A stretch of DNA of 64,000 nucleotides from positions 4,521,501-4,585,500 of the forward strand of contig NZ_CP150265.1 of the NCBI RefSeq assembly GCF_037976325.1, written 5' to 3'. Positions 16,722 through 26,159 of this stretch are shown one piece after another. Made by a program: the position numbers and the translations under genes. The notes under the pieces were generated by a model. That model was given only the letters and a program-made list of their open reading frames with translations, searched no databases and had not been told where the DNA came from. This DNA comes from Paenibacillus sp. FSL K6-3182 (GTDB lineage Bacteria; Bacillota; Bacilli; Paenibacillales; Paenibacillaceae). The stretch's first letter is position 1, and every line of letters starts with the position of its first letter.

Positions 16722-18575
16722 CTAGAAACGATCTTCCTGTCGTCCTTTGAGCTGTCTCTCTAGGGTTATAATCTCACTTGCTATTTGTGCTGCTGCCAAA
16801 AAATCTCCGGTACGCTCAGCACGCACCATTTCTTCTTTCTTGCGTTCAATATCACGATACTGCGGTACTTTAATAATGTCCTGGATATATGCGTCCATCA
16901 TTGTATCATCGAACGGAAAGTCACCGTCCATCATCAAAATCGATGCAGCTGTACGTTCTAATCGGTCATCATGCAGCGTTGCAATAAAGCGGCTTACATC
17001 CGGATCATAGCCTTGAGCAAAATAAGCGTATAAATAAGCAGCAAGAGCTGCGTGATCCTCTACATTAAACGCATCGCCGAGTCGTTCATGAACCGATTGC
17101 GCTACCTCTCGATCCCGCATCATAACGTGCAGCAACCTTCGTTCTGCATGTGTGAAAGCAGGCATAAGAGTAGGTGGTCCAGACTTTCGGGGCTTTTCAT
17201 TCCTACCATTATTCCACGAATTGTCGTTATTATCCCCTTGCGGTTTCTTTTTTTGCAGCTCCTGTCTAATTTGATGACAGTCCTGTTTCAAAGCATCCAG
17301 TGAGATTTCGAACTCTCGTGAAATTTCCTTCAGGTAGACCTCGCGTTCTGTTGAAGAATCAAGCTCTGCAACAATTTGTACCGCTTCAAGCAGATAGTTC
17401 TTTCTACCTTCTTCTTTTAGCAGTATATGGTTTTTCCTTGAATATATAAGCTTAAATTTTGTCACCGATACCGGCTGGTCCATTATCTCTCGCAAGAAAT
17501 ACTCCGGACCATATTCGCTTATATAATCATCGGGATCCTTTCCTTTCGGAAGCATCGCCACCGATACTTTGAGGCCTGCGCTTTCAAGCATCGGAATTGA
17601 TTTGAATGCTGCTGCTTGTCCTGCATCATCACCGTCATAACATACAATGACTTCTTCGGCTTGTCGTTTTAGAATAGCGCAATGTTCTTCGGTCAAAGCC
17701 GTTCCCATCGTGGCAATTCCATTTTTTACGCCAGCGCTCCATGATTTAATGACGTCCATGTAACCTTCAAACAATACAACTTGCTTACTCTTTCGAATAG
17801 ATGGCCGCGCATAGTGCAGATTGTAAAGTGTTCTGCTTTTCGTAAACAGCATCGTTTCCGAGGTATTCAAGTATTTCGGCTGTCCTTCGCCTATAATGCG
17901 ACCCGCAAACGCGGTAGCTTTGCCGTCTCGATCCCATATCGGAAACATAATGCGATTTCGAAACCGATCCACATATCCACTCCCGTCAGATTTAGCCGAA
18001 AGCAATCCGCCTTTTTCCATCAATGCAAGATCAAACCCACGATTCGTTAAAAACCGGGCCAGCAAGTCCCATTCCTCAGGAGCGTAACCAATCATAAAAT
18101 GATCAATCAGCTTATCACTAAGTCCGCGATCCCGCAAATATTGCTTTGCCGCTTGTCCTTGCTTCGTGTTATTCAGCACATGATGATATAACTTAATTGT
18201 CAGCTCATGCGCCTCAATGATCTTGGCTCGGTCTGCATCATGCGGCGTGGATTTCACTCCATCTGGTGATGCCCAGGTTACAGGCATTCCCGCATCCATC
18301 GCCAGCACTCGAACAGCTTCAGGAAACGAATAACCTTCCATTTCCTCAAAAAAACGAATAACGTTGCCGCCCTTACCGCAGCCGTAGCAATGGTAAATTT
18401 GGAGCTCCGGCGTCACTGTAAATGAGGGAGTCTTCTCCGAATGGAACGGACATAACCCCTTCATATATTTGCCGTGCTTCGTGAGATGAACATATTTCCC
18501 GACCGTCTCTACGATGTCATAATGCTTGCGAACCGCATCAATGACCTCTTCCGGTATTTTATTACCGTATGTCAT
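16722..18575 (-). CDS. dnaG: DNA primase DnaG
   Basis: A 617-residue primase. The zinc-binding domain at residues ~40-65 shows LCPFHSEKTPSF and YHCYGCGKGGN. The catalytic TOPRIM core includes VVLFEGYMDVI and VIVCYDGDDAG with the metal-binding Asp pair. A C-terminal helical domain for helicase binding follows a low-complexity linker (DNNDNSWNNGRNEK near 445-460). It makes RNA primers for lagging-strand synthesis. The ATG follows AAGGTGATG. It lies between yqxD and sigA, the same arrangement as in B. subtilis. Confidence 0.97.
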   Translation of the reverse strand: MTYGNKIPEEVIDAVRKHYDIVETVGKYVHLTKHGKYMKGLCPFHSEKTPSFTVTPELQIYHCYGCGKGGNVIRFFEEMEGYSFPEAVRVLAMDAGMPVTWASPDGVKSTPHDADRAKIIEAHELTIKLYHHVLNNTKQGQAAKQYLRDRGLSDKLIDHFMIGYAPEEWDLLARFLTNRGFDLALMEKGGLLSAKSDGSGYVDRFRNRIMFPIWDRDGKATAFAGRIIGEGQPKYLNTSETMLFTKSRTLYNLHYARPSIRKSKQVVLFEGYMDVIKSWSAGVKNGIATMGTALTEEHCAILKRQAEEVIVCYDGDDAGQAAAFKSIPMLESAGLKVSVAMLPKGKDPDDYISEYGPEYFLREIMDQPVSVTKFKLIYSRKNHILLKEEGRKNYLLEAVQIVAELDSSTEREVYLKEISREFEISLDALKQDCHQIRQELQKKKPQGDNNDNSWNNGRNEKPRKSGPPTLMPAFTHAERRLLHVMMRDREVAQSVHERLGDAFNVEDHAALAAYLYAYFAQGYDPDVSRFIATLHDDRLERTAASILMMDGDFPFDDTMMDAYIQDIIKVPQYRDIERKKEEMVRAERTGDFLAAAQIASEIITLERQLKGRQEDRF

Positions 18576-18616
18576 CGTTCATCACCTTCATCCTAGTAAC
18601 ACGTAAATAATATTCG

Positions 18617-19063
18617 CTATACGTCATGGTTCTCCTGCTCATTTCGTAAAACTTTTGTCAACTTTTGTTGAAACCGTGCACGATCGTCGTTGTTCATCGC
18701 TTTTGGCCCTCTTGTTTTGCCTCCGGTACGGCGACGTTTCGCAAGTTCGTGTCTACGTTCCATCAAATAATCAATGTTCTCATCGGTATATTGTTCTCCA
18801 CGAGGAGACAATACGACAGCGCCTTTGCCGATTGCTATGCATGCCAGTCCAAAATCTTGTGTAACGACAATATCTCCACGCACAATATGGTTCACAATGT
18901 ATAGATCGACAGATTGATTGCTTCGGTCCACCTGTACAATATCTACTCCAGGCTGAGGCTCCAGCCGATGGTCGTGAGAAGCAACCATTAGTACTGCTAC
19001 AGAAAAGAGTCTTGCCGTTTCACCTATTTCCGTTTTAACCGGACATGCATCCGCATCGACCAC
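18617..19063 (-). CDS. yqxD: YqxD/YaiI family protein (DUF188)
   Basis: 148 residues from a GTG at 19063, but the true start is probably upstream. The family begins with a beta strand leading into VVDADACPVK, and the GTG cuts that strand off and has no ribosome site. In the same frame an ATT at 19085-19087 has GGTGAT (19093-19098) five bases upstream and would give 156 residues starting RQQKPTIVVDADACP. No ATG, GTG or TTG lies between it and the in-frame TGA. Other conserved parts are VASHDHR, VTQDFGLACIAIGKGA and the basic TGGKTRGPKAMNNDDR tail. The fold is PIN/NYN-like; the role is unknown. It is followed by dnaG 41 bases on. Confidence 0.9.
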   Translation of the reverse strand: MVDADACPVKTEIGETARLFSVAVLMVASHDHRLEPQPGVDIVQVDRSNQSVDLYIVNHIVRGDIVVTQDFGLACIAIGKGAVVLSPRGEQYTDENIDYLMERRHELAKRRRTGGKTRGPKAMNNDDRARFQQKLTKVLRNEQENHDV

Positions 19064-19167
19064 AATGGTAGGTTTTTGTTGACGAATAGAAAATCACCGC
19101 TCGGTTTCAAATTCTTTTCCTATACTATTATATACGGCATAACTCTAAAAAATCCTTCCGCTTGACA

Positions 19168-19983
19168 TTATGGCAAACGTACATATTCCATAATCAAACT
19201 TGCTGTCTCTTCAACGGCTCGATGTGATACGTCAATCACAACGCAGCCTAGCTGCTTCATAATAGTATCGGCATAAAGCAGTTCCTTTTCAATACGATCA
19301 GGAGTCGCATAAGATGCATTATTCGGTAAGCCAAGTGCTTTAAGGCGTTCTTTCCGTATCGTATTTAAGTATGGAACACCTATTGTAAGCCCGATTATTT
19401 TGCGTTTTGGCAGCTTAAACAATTCGTCTGGCGGCTTTAGCTCTGGGACTAGCGGCACATTAGCAACTTTGAACTTCTGATGCGCGAGGTACATCGATAA
19501 AGGCGTTTTTGACGTTCGTGATACGCCAACGAGTACAATATCTGCTTTTAGTACGCCGGATGTATCTCTCGCATCATCATATTTTACTGCAAATTCTACA
19601 GCATCTACCTTTTTGAAATAATTGGCATCAAGCACATGATTAAGACCAGGCTCTTGACGTGATTTCCGCCCAGTCCGCTTCTCCAGCGTCTCGATAAAAG
19701 ATCCCAAAAGATCGATCGCGGTAACGCTGTATGCCTCTGCAAACTTTTTCATGCTATCGCGAAGATGCGGAATAACGAGTGTATAGATCACAATTGCATC
19801 AACTTGCTGCGCCTGCTCAATAATTCGCAGCAAGCCTGCCTCTTCCGTTACAAAAGGGGCTCTGCGGATATCGGTATGAAGTGGATGAAATTGCGCGATT
19901 GCTGCGCGTACAACAAGCTCCCCTGTATCACCAGCTGCATCGGAGACGACATATACGATTACTTCGGGATTAGAACGAGACAT
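19168..19983 (-). CDS. yqfL: Pyruvate phosphate dikinase regulatory protein (YqfL/PpsR)
   Basis: A 271-residue DUF299 bifunctional serine/threonine kinase and phosphorylase. The P-loop VGVSRTSKTPLSMYLA lies near residues 153-168, with NVPLVPELKPP and IGLTIGVPYLNTIRKERL after it. The N-terminal VYVVSDAAGDTGELVVRAA is family-typical. Known: it inactivates and reactivates PEP-generating dikinase or synthase by ADP-dependent phosphorylation; in B. subtilis YqfL modulates CcpN-dependent gluconeogenic repression. Here ccpN, which sits between glyS and yqfL in B. subtilis, is absent: the glyS stop is 27 bases before this ATG. The ribosome site is AAGGAGGATG. Confidence 0.93.
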   Translation of the reverse strand: MSRSNPEVIVYVVSDAAGDTGELVVRAAIAQFHPLHTDIRRAPFVTEEAGLLRIIEQAQQVDAIVIYTLVIPHLRDSMKKFAEAYSVTAIDLLGSFIETLEKRTGRKSRQEPGLNHVLDANYFKKVDAVEFAVKYDDARDTSGVLKADIVLVGVSRTSKTPLSMYLAHQKFKVANVPLVPELKPPDELFKLPKRKIIGLTIGVPYLNTIRKERLKALGLPNNASYATPDRIEKELLYADTIMKQLGCVVIDVSHRAVEETASLIMEYVRLP

Positions 19984-20010
19984 GATCTATCATCCTCCTT
20001 ACGGACTCAA

Positions 20011-22092
20011 TTACCAAACGAGCTTCGAGAAATCTGCGATAATCGCAATATCTTCTGCGATACCAGCAAGCGTTGACAATCGATTCGCACGAACAGCCTC
20101 ATCAGGTGCCATGACCATAACATTCTCAAAATAGTTATGAATAAACGGCTTCAACGATGATAAAGATTGTACCGCTCTTGAAATATCTCCCTCATCAAGC
20201 GCTTGTTTAAACGTTGGACGCTGCGCTAGCCATGTTTGATACAGCTCTGTTTCCACCAGTTCTGCGAACAAAGCTGGATCAACCGCTGCATCAGCAGCTT
20301 TGGAACCCAAATTGCTGACACGGTTAAACTGCTCGACAGTTAGCTTAAATTCAGTACGATCGCTGCTTGCAGCAAGCGCTTGAACGACGCTCGCACGCTC
20401 GATGGTCGATTTAAGATCTGCAAAACCAGAAGCCATAACGGCGTCTACAACATCATAACGAACGCCTTGCTCGGACAATACGTTCTTAACGCGAAGCGCA
20501 AAGAAATCAGAAAGATCTTTGCGGATTTCAGCAGCGCCGCGTTTAAGGCCGCGGTTCTCATGTACAGATAGCGCAGCATCATACAAATCATTTAGCTCCA
20601 GCTTCAAGCCGTGTGCCAAAATAATTTGAACGATACCTGCTGCTTGCCTGCGAAGGGCATAAGGATCTTGCGAGCCTGTCGGAATGATGCCGATCGAGAA
20701 ACAACCAACGATTGTATCGATTTTGTCCGCTAAGCTTACGATTGCTCCTGTTAATTCAGATGGAGCTAGATCTCCGGCAAAACGCGGCTGATAATGTTCA
20801 TTAATGGCTTTCGCCACTGAAGCTCGCTCTCCTGCTTTAAGAGCATAATCTTCCCCCATAATGCCTTGCAGTTCAGGAAATTCATAAACCATTTGGGATA
20901 CGAGATCGAATTTGCAAATATCAGCGGAGCGGCTAATGTCGCTGGACGTTTGCTCATCGATCAGCAAATGCTTGCTCAGAAGATCAGCTGTTGCACGAAT
21001 GCGTCTTACTTTGTCAGCTACTGAGCCCAGTTCTTCGTGATATACGATGTTCTCAAGCTTCGATAGAGCATGTTCTATCGTCAGCTTATGATCTTCTTCA
21101 TAAAAGAATTTGGCATCCGAAAGCCTTGCGCGCAGTACTTTCTCGTTACCTTTCGATACTAGCTCGATCGACTTAAGATCGCCGTTGCGAACCGTAACGA
21201 AAAACGGAAGAAGCTCACCTTCGCTGTTGAATACCGGGAAATACCGTTGATGCTCACGCATCGATGTAATAAGCACTTCCTGCGGAATGTGTAGAAATGC
21301 TGGGTCGAAGCCGCCAAACAATACGTTTGGATATTCAACTAAAAAAACAACCTCTTCAAGCAAATCTTCCTTGATTGCAATCTCCCAGCCTTTTTCTTTG
21401 GCTAGACGATCGATCTGAGCTACAATCAGCTCTTCACGTTCGCTAACATCAGCAAGAACATGCTGCTCGCGCAGGCGCTGAGCGTATTGAGCAGGTTCTT
21501 GTACAGTAGCATCATTGCCAAGGAAACGATGTCCGCGTGTTGTATTGCCAGTTTGTACCCCTGTAATTTCAAAAGGAATCACATCTTGACCAAATAGTGC
21601 AACCAACCAGCGGATCGGTCTAACAAACTTTAGCTCATGATTGCCCCAACGCATGTTTTTCGGGAAAGACATCGAAGTAATTAAGCTGAGCAAGCCATCT
21701 GGCAGTACCGCTGCTGTGTCTGTACCGATGCTGCTTTTGGTAGCATAAACATATTCAACGCCAGCTAGTTCTTGGAAATACAACTGTTCAGGCTCAACAC
21801 CTTGGCTTCTAGCAAATCCAAGAGCAGCTTTGCTCCAATTGCCTTGGTCGTCTTGAGCAATTTTACGAGAAGGGCCTTTAGCTTCTTCATTCATATCCGT
21901 TTGCTTCTCAGCTACGTCGTTGATTAGAACAGCAATTCGGCGTGGTGTAGCATACACATTTACAGCGCCGTGTTCAATTCTTGAGTCCGAAAGCCACTTC
22001 ACCATTTTATCCTTTAGCTGGTTCATCGCACCGCGCACGAAACGAGCAGGTACTTCCTCAAGTCCGATTTCAAGCAACAAATCTCTAGTCAT
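20011..22092 (-). CDS. glyS: Glycine--tRNA ligase beta subunit
   Basis: A 693-residue beta chain of the tetrameric (alpha2beta2) glycyl-tRNA synthetase. The N-terminus [19 protein letters not shown] and internal [20 protein letters not shown] and EHQRYFPVF segments are typical. A middle HD-like segment and a C-terminal DALR-type anticodon-binding region ([18 protein letters not shown]-like [12 protein letters not shown]) follow. It binds tRNA-Gly; the active site is in GlyQ. The ATG has AAGGAGTGG upstream and overlaps the glyQ end by eight bases, so the two are co-translated. Confidence 0.97.
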   Translation of the reverse strand: MTRDLLLEIGLEEVPARFVRGAMNQLKDKMVKWLSDSRIEHGAVNVYATPRRIAVLINDVAEKQTDMNEEAKGPSRKIAQDDQGNWSKAALGFARSQGVEPEQLYFQELAGVEYVYATKSSIGTDTAAVLPDGLLSLITSMSFPKNMRWGNHELKFVRPIRWLVALFGQDVIPFEITGVQTGNTTRGHRFLGNDATVQEPAQYAQRLREQHVLADVSEREELIVAQIDRLAKEKGWEIAIKEDLLEEVVFLVEYPNVLFGGFDPAFLHIPQEVLITSMREHQRYFPVFNSEGELLPFFVTVRNGDLKSIELVSKGNEKVLRARLSDAKFFYEEDHKLTIEHALSKLENIVYHEELGSVADKVRRIRATADLLSKHLLIDEQTSSDISRSADICKFDLVSQMVYEFPELQGIMGEDYALKAGERASVAKAINEHYQPRFAGDLAPSELTGAIVSLADKIDTIVGCFSIGIIPTGSQDPYALRRQAAGIVQIILAHGLKLELNDLYDAALSVHENRGLKRGAAEIRKDLSDFFALRVKNVLSEQGVRYDVVDAVMASGFADLKSTIERASVVQALAASSDRTEFKLTVEQFNRVSNLGSKAADAAVDPALFAELVETELYQTWLAQRPTFKQALDEGDISRAVQSLSSLKPFIHNYFENVMVMAPDEAVRANRLSTLAGIAEDIAIIADFSKLVW

Positions 22093-22972
22093 GCTGCTCC
22101 ACTCCTTTCTTCAGCAAAGGGAATCCAAGACGTTCTCTTTCCTCGTAGTATGTCGATGCGCAAGCACGCGCTAAATTTCTTACCCGTGTAATATAGCCCG
22201 TTCTTTCCGTTACGCTGATTGCGCCGCGCGCATCGAGCAGGTTAAAGGTGTGCGAGCATTTTAATACGTAATCGTACGCTGGAAACACAAGATGATGCTC
22301 CATCGTTTTTTGAGCTTCCTGCTCATACATGTTAAATAAAGAGAACAGCATTGCTGTATCCGATGTCTCGAATGTATATTTGGAATGCTCATACTCTGGT
22401 TGTTTGAAGACGTCACCGTATGTTACTCCTTCAACCCATTCCAAATCAAAAACATTCTCTTTTTGTTGAATATAAGAAGCCAAACGCTCCATACCATATG
22501 TGATCTCAACAGCGACAGGATTAGCATCAATGCCGCCAACCTGTTGGAAATAGGTGAATTGCGTAATTTCCATGCCGTCCAGCCATACTTCCCAGCCTAA
22601 ACCCCAAGCGCCAAGAGTTGGCGATTCCCAGTTATCCTCAACGAAACGGATATCATGCTCAAGTGCATCAATGCCTAGCTGCTTCAAGCTTTCCAAATAA
22701 AGCTCCTGAATATTGTCAGGCGATGGCTTCAAAATAACTTGGAATTGATGATGCTGGTATAAACGGTTTGGGTTCTCACCGTATCGACCGTCCGCTGGAC
22801 GTCTTGATGGTTCCACATAAGCAACATTCCAAGGCTCAGGACCAATCGAGCGTAGAAACGTCATAGGGTTCATCGTTCCTGCACCCTTCTCAACGTCATA
22901 AGGCTGTACGAGAATACAATTTTGTTCAGCCCAGAACTGCTGCAAAGTCAAAATCATTTTTTGAAAATTCAT
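22085..22972 (-). CDS. glyQ: Glycine--tRNA ligase alpha subunit
   Basis: A 295-residue class II catalytic chain. The start at 22972 ([14 protein letters not shown]) is chosen because GGAGAGG lies seven bases upstream and the family starts there; the longer frame to 23026 begins inside the leader. Visible motifs are [30 protein letters not shown] and [14 protein letters not shown] in parts, [18 protein letters not shown] and the C-terminal [14 protein letters not shown]. It forms glycyl-adenylate and charges tRNA-Gly with GlyS. Expression is set by the T-box leader just upstream. Confidence 0.97.
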   Translation of the reverse strand: MNFQKMILTLQQFWAEQNCILVQPYDVEKGAGTMNPMTFLRSIGPEPWNVAYVEPSRRPADGRYGENPNRLYQHHQFQVILKPSPDNIQELYLESLKQLGIDALEHDIRFVEDNWESPTLGAWGLGWEVWLDGMEITQFTYFQQVGGIDANPVAVEITYGMERLASYIQQKENVFDLEWVEGVTYGDVFKQPEYEHSKYTFETSDTAMLFSLFNMYEQEAQKTMEHHLVFPAYDYVLKCSHTFNLLDARGAISVTERTGYITRVRNLARACASTYYEERERLGFPLLKKGVEQHD

Positions 22973-23040
22973 AACTGACCCTCTCCTTCTTCCTCTGTTT
23001 TGTGTCCGTAAAAGCGAAGCAGGCAAAGGCGTTTATACGC

Positions 23041-23089
23041 AAAAAAACTCCCGTCTCTACGCCTGCTCCCAGACGTAGGGACGAGAGTT
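23041..23089 (-). terminator. T-box-controlled attenuator terminator
   Basis: Minus strand AACTCTCGTCCCTACG pairs with a mostly complementary CGTAGAGACGGGAGTT and is followed by seven T. It is the default terminator of the glyQS leader, mutually exclusive with the T-box antiterminator. Confidence 0.85.
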
Positions 23090-23265
23090 GTTATCCCGCG
23101 GTTCCACCCTACTTGGTCAGCTCCTTAAGAGCAAACCCTCTTTGCTTGTATACGACTCCGGAGTGCCTTTTCATCGTTTTGACCGTCTGGGCTTTCACTT
23201 TCCCCAGCTCGCTAACCAAGTCGGCTTAAAACGATTACTTTCTCCATCACTGCCCAATATTCATA
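23041..23265 (-). promoter_or_regulatory. T-box riboswitch controlling glyQS
   Basis: The minus-strand leader between the promoter (-10 at 23278-23273) and glyQ. It carries the conserved T-box AGGGTGGAACCGCGGG (23110-23095), a stem I region at about 23260-23160, and a terminator stem next to the T-box. A GGC at 23166-23164 followed by A fits a glycine specifier codon. Inference: uncharged tRNA-Gly pairs with GGC and the T-box bulge, stabilises the antiterminator and allows glyQS transcription. Confidence 0.92.
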
Positions 23266-23272
23266 TTGCATT

Positions 23273-23301
23273 ATTTTATGCTTCTTTATGCCAATTGTCA
23301 A
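23273..23301 (-). promoter_or_regulatory. glyQS promoter
   Basis: Minus strand consensus TTGACA (23301-23296), 17-base spacer, TAAAAT (23278-23273). It lies just downstream of the MFS gene stop and at the start of the T-box leader. Confidence 0.85.
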
Positions 23302-23331
23302 ACATAGTTCCTAGGTATCATAATAAAGCCG

Positions 23332-24873
23332 CTAATGTGCACGAATCTCATCTGTATTAGCCGTTTTTCCCTCACGTTTGCCGATAATATCTTTCATACC
23401 CGTATTCCCCATCATCAAAACACAAACTAATGCTAATCCTGCGGGCACAATAGACCAAACGAACGTGGTTGATACTGAATCTGACAAAGCGGCAACAATC
23501 TTCTCCATGACAGGAGCCGGTATTTCCGCACGCTTCTCCGGTGATAACAGCTCACGTGCATTTTCCGTCATCGGAGCCGCTCCTTCTCCACCTGCAAAAG
23601 CATCAGTCATACCCTTTGTAAAGTGGTTGCGCTGAATAATGCCGAATACCGTAATCCCTACTGTCATGCCTAATGAACGAATGAAGGACATCGTAGATGT
23701 GGCGCTTCCTCTTTGCCGCATATCGAATCCATGAATGGAGGACATTCCAAGCACAGAGAATGAGAAGCCGATACCAAATCCAGTTAAGAACATATACACG
23801 GACAACATAAACCTTGTTGTTTCCGGCGTAATGGTGGATAGCAAGAAAATACCTATAATAAATATAACAGCTGAGATCATCATGACGCTGCGATAGGACA
23901 TTTTGTTGACTAATAAACCACCGAGCTGCGCCGCAATAACTGATCCCAAGGTCATAGGCAGTAAAGTTAAACCTGCACTAACCGCTGTTCCGCCGAATAC
24001 GCCTTGGACAAACATCGGGATGTATAAAGCTGCTGTAATAAACGCCGCTCCGTAAAATAAGCCTGCTCCCGTACTTGCTGCAAACAGTCTTTGTTTGAAC
24101 ATATTAAACGAAATGATTGGTTCTGCTGCCTTGGTTTCCACGAAAAGAAATATGCCGAGTAAAACCGCAAAGCCAGCAAATAAACCAATAATTTGCGTTG
24201 AATCCCAAGCAAACTCAGTTCCACCGAGCTCGAGTGCAAACATGAGACAGACGATAGAGCCCACAAGTGTCGTTGCTCCCCACCAGTCGATCTTTTGCTT
24301 GGAATGAGATAGTGACTCTTTGTAATAAATAACGATAAAAGCAAGTGCTACAAGACCAATGGGTACATTGATGTAAAAGATCCAGCGCCAATTGATATAT
24401 TCCGTTAAGTATGCGCCTGCAAGCGGTCCAAACAAGCTTGAGGTACCAAATACAGCACCGAACAATCCACCCATTTTACCGCGTTTCTCTGCTGGAAAAA
24501 TGTCAAATACGATTGCAAAGGCAATTGGCATCATCGCACCGCCGCCAATACCTTGAATAGCACGGTAAATGGTCAGCTGCGTAATCGATTCAGCCGTTCC
24601 GCAAAGAACAGAGCCGATTAGAAATAAAGAAATACCTAAAACGAAAAAACGTTTTCTCCCATACATGTCAGACAATTTCCCGAAAATCGGCATGCCTGCC
24701 ATCTCTGTTACCAAATATGCAGATGTAACCCACACATATTTGTCCAAGCCGCCAAGATCGGATACAATCGTTGCCATTGCGGTCGATACAATCGTATTAT
24801 CGATTGATGCGACCAGTATGCCAAGCAAAAGTCCGGCCACGACAAAGCCCAGTCTATTTTGTCCTGTAGACAT
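23332..24873 (-). CDS. MFS multidrug efflux transporter (DHA2, 14-TM)
   Basis: A 513-residue membrane transporter with about 14 hydrophobic segments. The start at 24873 (MSTGQNRLGF) is chosen because GGAGGGG lies seven bases upstream; the frame opens further to 24906. Motif A-like GKLSDMYGRKRFF near residues 66-78, antiporter-type GGGAMMPIAFAIV near 110-122 and FGPLAGAYLTEYINWRWIF near 147-165 (motif C region) support the EmrB/QacA drug:H+ antiporter family. It inserts between recO and glyQ, where B. subtilis has none. Its substrate cannot be read. It ends 31 bases before the glyQS promoter with no clear terminator. Confidence 0.9.
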   Translation of the reverse strand: MSTGQNRLGFVVAGLLLGILVASIDNTIVSTAMATIVSDLGGLDKYVWVTSAYLVTEMAGMPIFGKLSDMYGRKRFFVLGISLFLIGSVLCGTAESITQLTIYRAIQGIGGGAMMPIAFAIVFDIFPAEKRGKMGGLFGAVFGTSSLFGPLAGAYLTEYINWRWIFYINVPIGLVALAFIVIYYKESLSHSKQKIDWWGATTLVGSIVCLMFALELGGTEFAWDSTQIIGLFAGFAVLLGIFLFVETKAAEPIISFNMFKQRLFAASTGAGLFYGAAFITAALYIPMFVQGVFGGTAVSAGLTLLPMTLGSVIAAQLGGLLVNKMSYRSVMMISAVIFIIGIFLLSTITPETTRFMLSVYMFLTGFGIGFSFSVLGMSSIHGFDMRQRGSATSTMSFIRSLGMTVGITVFGIIQRNHFTKGMTDAFAGGEGAAPMTENARELLSPEKRAEIPAPVMEKIVAALSDSVSTTFVWSIVPAGLALVCVLMMGNTGMKDIIGKREGKTANTDEIRAH

Positions 24874-25026
24874 CAGGTCAACCCCTCCAATTACTATGAA
24901 TCTCAAACAACCTCATCTATCATAAATCAATTTCTTAGATGATGAAATCATGCAGAGGAATGAGCCTCCCCTCCGTCTTGAGACCGATAACAAACCAAAA
25001 GCACCCATTTCAAGAAATGAATTTCT

Positions 25027-25770
25027 TTACATCAATTTATCGAGCTGATCAAGAAAATTACGCGACTTCAACTGCATTCCTAAATGAGTATCTAACAGCT
25101 TACGCATAGCAATTTTAAGCTCTGCTTTTGTTTCAGGCTTCACTTGAATAGAACCAAGTCTTCTCATATCCATCCTGCGGAACAAACGAAGCAGCTTATA
25201 AGCGCCCTCCCCTAGCGAAACCGCATGAGGATCTTTGCCAGTACATCGTGAGCATAATATTCCACCCGCATAGGGAGAAAGTTTAAAAGGGCCTACAACG
25301 TTTCCGCAGCTTACACATTCATCAAGTGCAGGAGCATAACCAGACAAGTCCAAAATGCGCATTTCATAAAGATGAGAAACAATTTGAGGGTCTTTGCCTT
25401 CTTGAAGTGCTGAAAGACATGCTTTTAGCTGTTCAAAATGAAAGCCCGTTGCCTCGTCGTCCTGTATTGAACGATCCGTCAATTCTGCTACGTAAGAGGA
25501 ATAAGCAGCCAAATCAAGCTTCTCACGCAAAACATGGTGAGATTCAATAATCTCACCATGATTAAGCGTGCCAAGCCCGCTGCTTCGGAAATAAACAAAC
25601 TCTCCATATGTAAACGGCTGCGCGAGCGAAGAATGTTTGCTTTTCACCTTTTTCGCTCCGCGTATAAGTACACCCGCTTTTCCATTTGTCTTCGTCAGCA
25701 GTGTAACAATTTTATTGCCTTCCCCGTAATCCATGCTTCGCAGCACAATTCCCTCGACACGATACAACAT
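25027..25770 (-). CDS. recO: DNA repair protein RecO
   Basis: 247 residues: an N-terminal OB fold (LYRVEGIVLRSMDYGEGNKIV), a helical middle, and a zinc-binding region with CVSCG and LCSRC (about residues 156-159 and 178-181). Known role: it loads RecA onto SSB-coated single-stranded DNA with RecR and anneals strands. The ATG follows GGGGAGAG. The preceding leader carries the 40-base hairpin at 25796-25835, and yqzL and era lie upstream in the same direction. Confidence 0.95.
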   Translation of the reverse strand: MLYRVEGIVLRSMDYGEGNKIVTLLTKTNGKAGVLIRGAKKVKSKHSSLAQPFTYGEFVYFRSSGLGTLNHGEIIESHHVLREKLDLAAYSSYVAELTDRSIQDDEATGFHFEQLKACLSALQEGKDPQIVSHLYEMRILDLSGYAPALDECVSCGNVVGPFKLSPYAGGILCSRCTGKDPHAVSLGEGAYKLLRLFRRMDMRRLGSIQVKPETKAELKIAMRKLLDTHLGMQLKSRNFLDQLDKLM

Positions 25771-25795
25771 AATGCAAACTCTCCCCTGAAAGCAG

Positions 25796-25835
25796 AAACG
25801 TATGTTTACCGTCCCATGGCGGCAAACATACGTTT
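25796..25835 (-). repeat. 40-base stem-loop between yqzL and recO
   Basis: A 16-bp stem with one G-U pair (arm AAACGTATGTTTGCCG on the minus strand) around an 8-base loop CCATGGGA. It lies 25 bases before the recO start and 62 bases after the yqzL stop. There is no strong U-tract on the minus strand. It could be a transcript-processing or pausing hairpin, or a partial terminator that lowers recO expression. Confidence 0.6.
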
Positions 25836-25897
25836 AGCTGTTAAAAACACAAAAGCTCTATACTTGATCAACCGATTCAAATAATGCCATTGATACG

Positions 25898-26059
25898 TTA
25901 GACAGATGTGTCCTCGAGGTCCAGCTCGGCAAGCTCATCCTGATTTCCTACTAACGCATCGGAGCTGCCTTCTGCTCCGTATTGGTGTATTTCCTTGTAT
26001 AACATGAAAGACTCGACATCCCCGGTCAACGTAAAATACTTCCACGAAAAATTCCGCAT
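25898..26059 (-). CDS. yqzL: YqzL family small protein
   Basis: A 53-residue protein. It begins MRNFSWKYFTLTGDVESFML and continues YKEIHQYGAEGS, then ends in an acidic tail. The WKYFTLTGD-type start followed by YKEI matches the small YqzL proteins encoded between era and recO in Bacillus. The ATG (26059) has GGAAAGG upstream. An overlapping frame from the ATG at 26071 gives an unrelated, shorter reading and is not favoured. Function unknown. Confidence 0.85.
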   Translation of the reverse strand: MRNFSWKYFTLTGDVESFMLYKEIHQYGAEGSSDALVGNQDELAELDLEDTSV

Positions 26060-26159
26060 ACGTATTCATCCCTTTCCGTCCCCTGAAATGCTGCTTCAGA
26101 CGTTAATAGGATGCGATAAACTGTTCATGTCTATCCTTAACAAAATACGTCAATTATGC

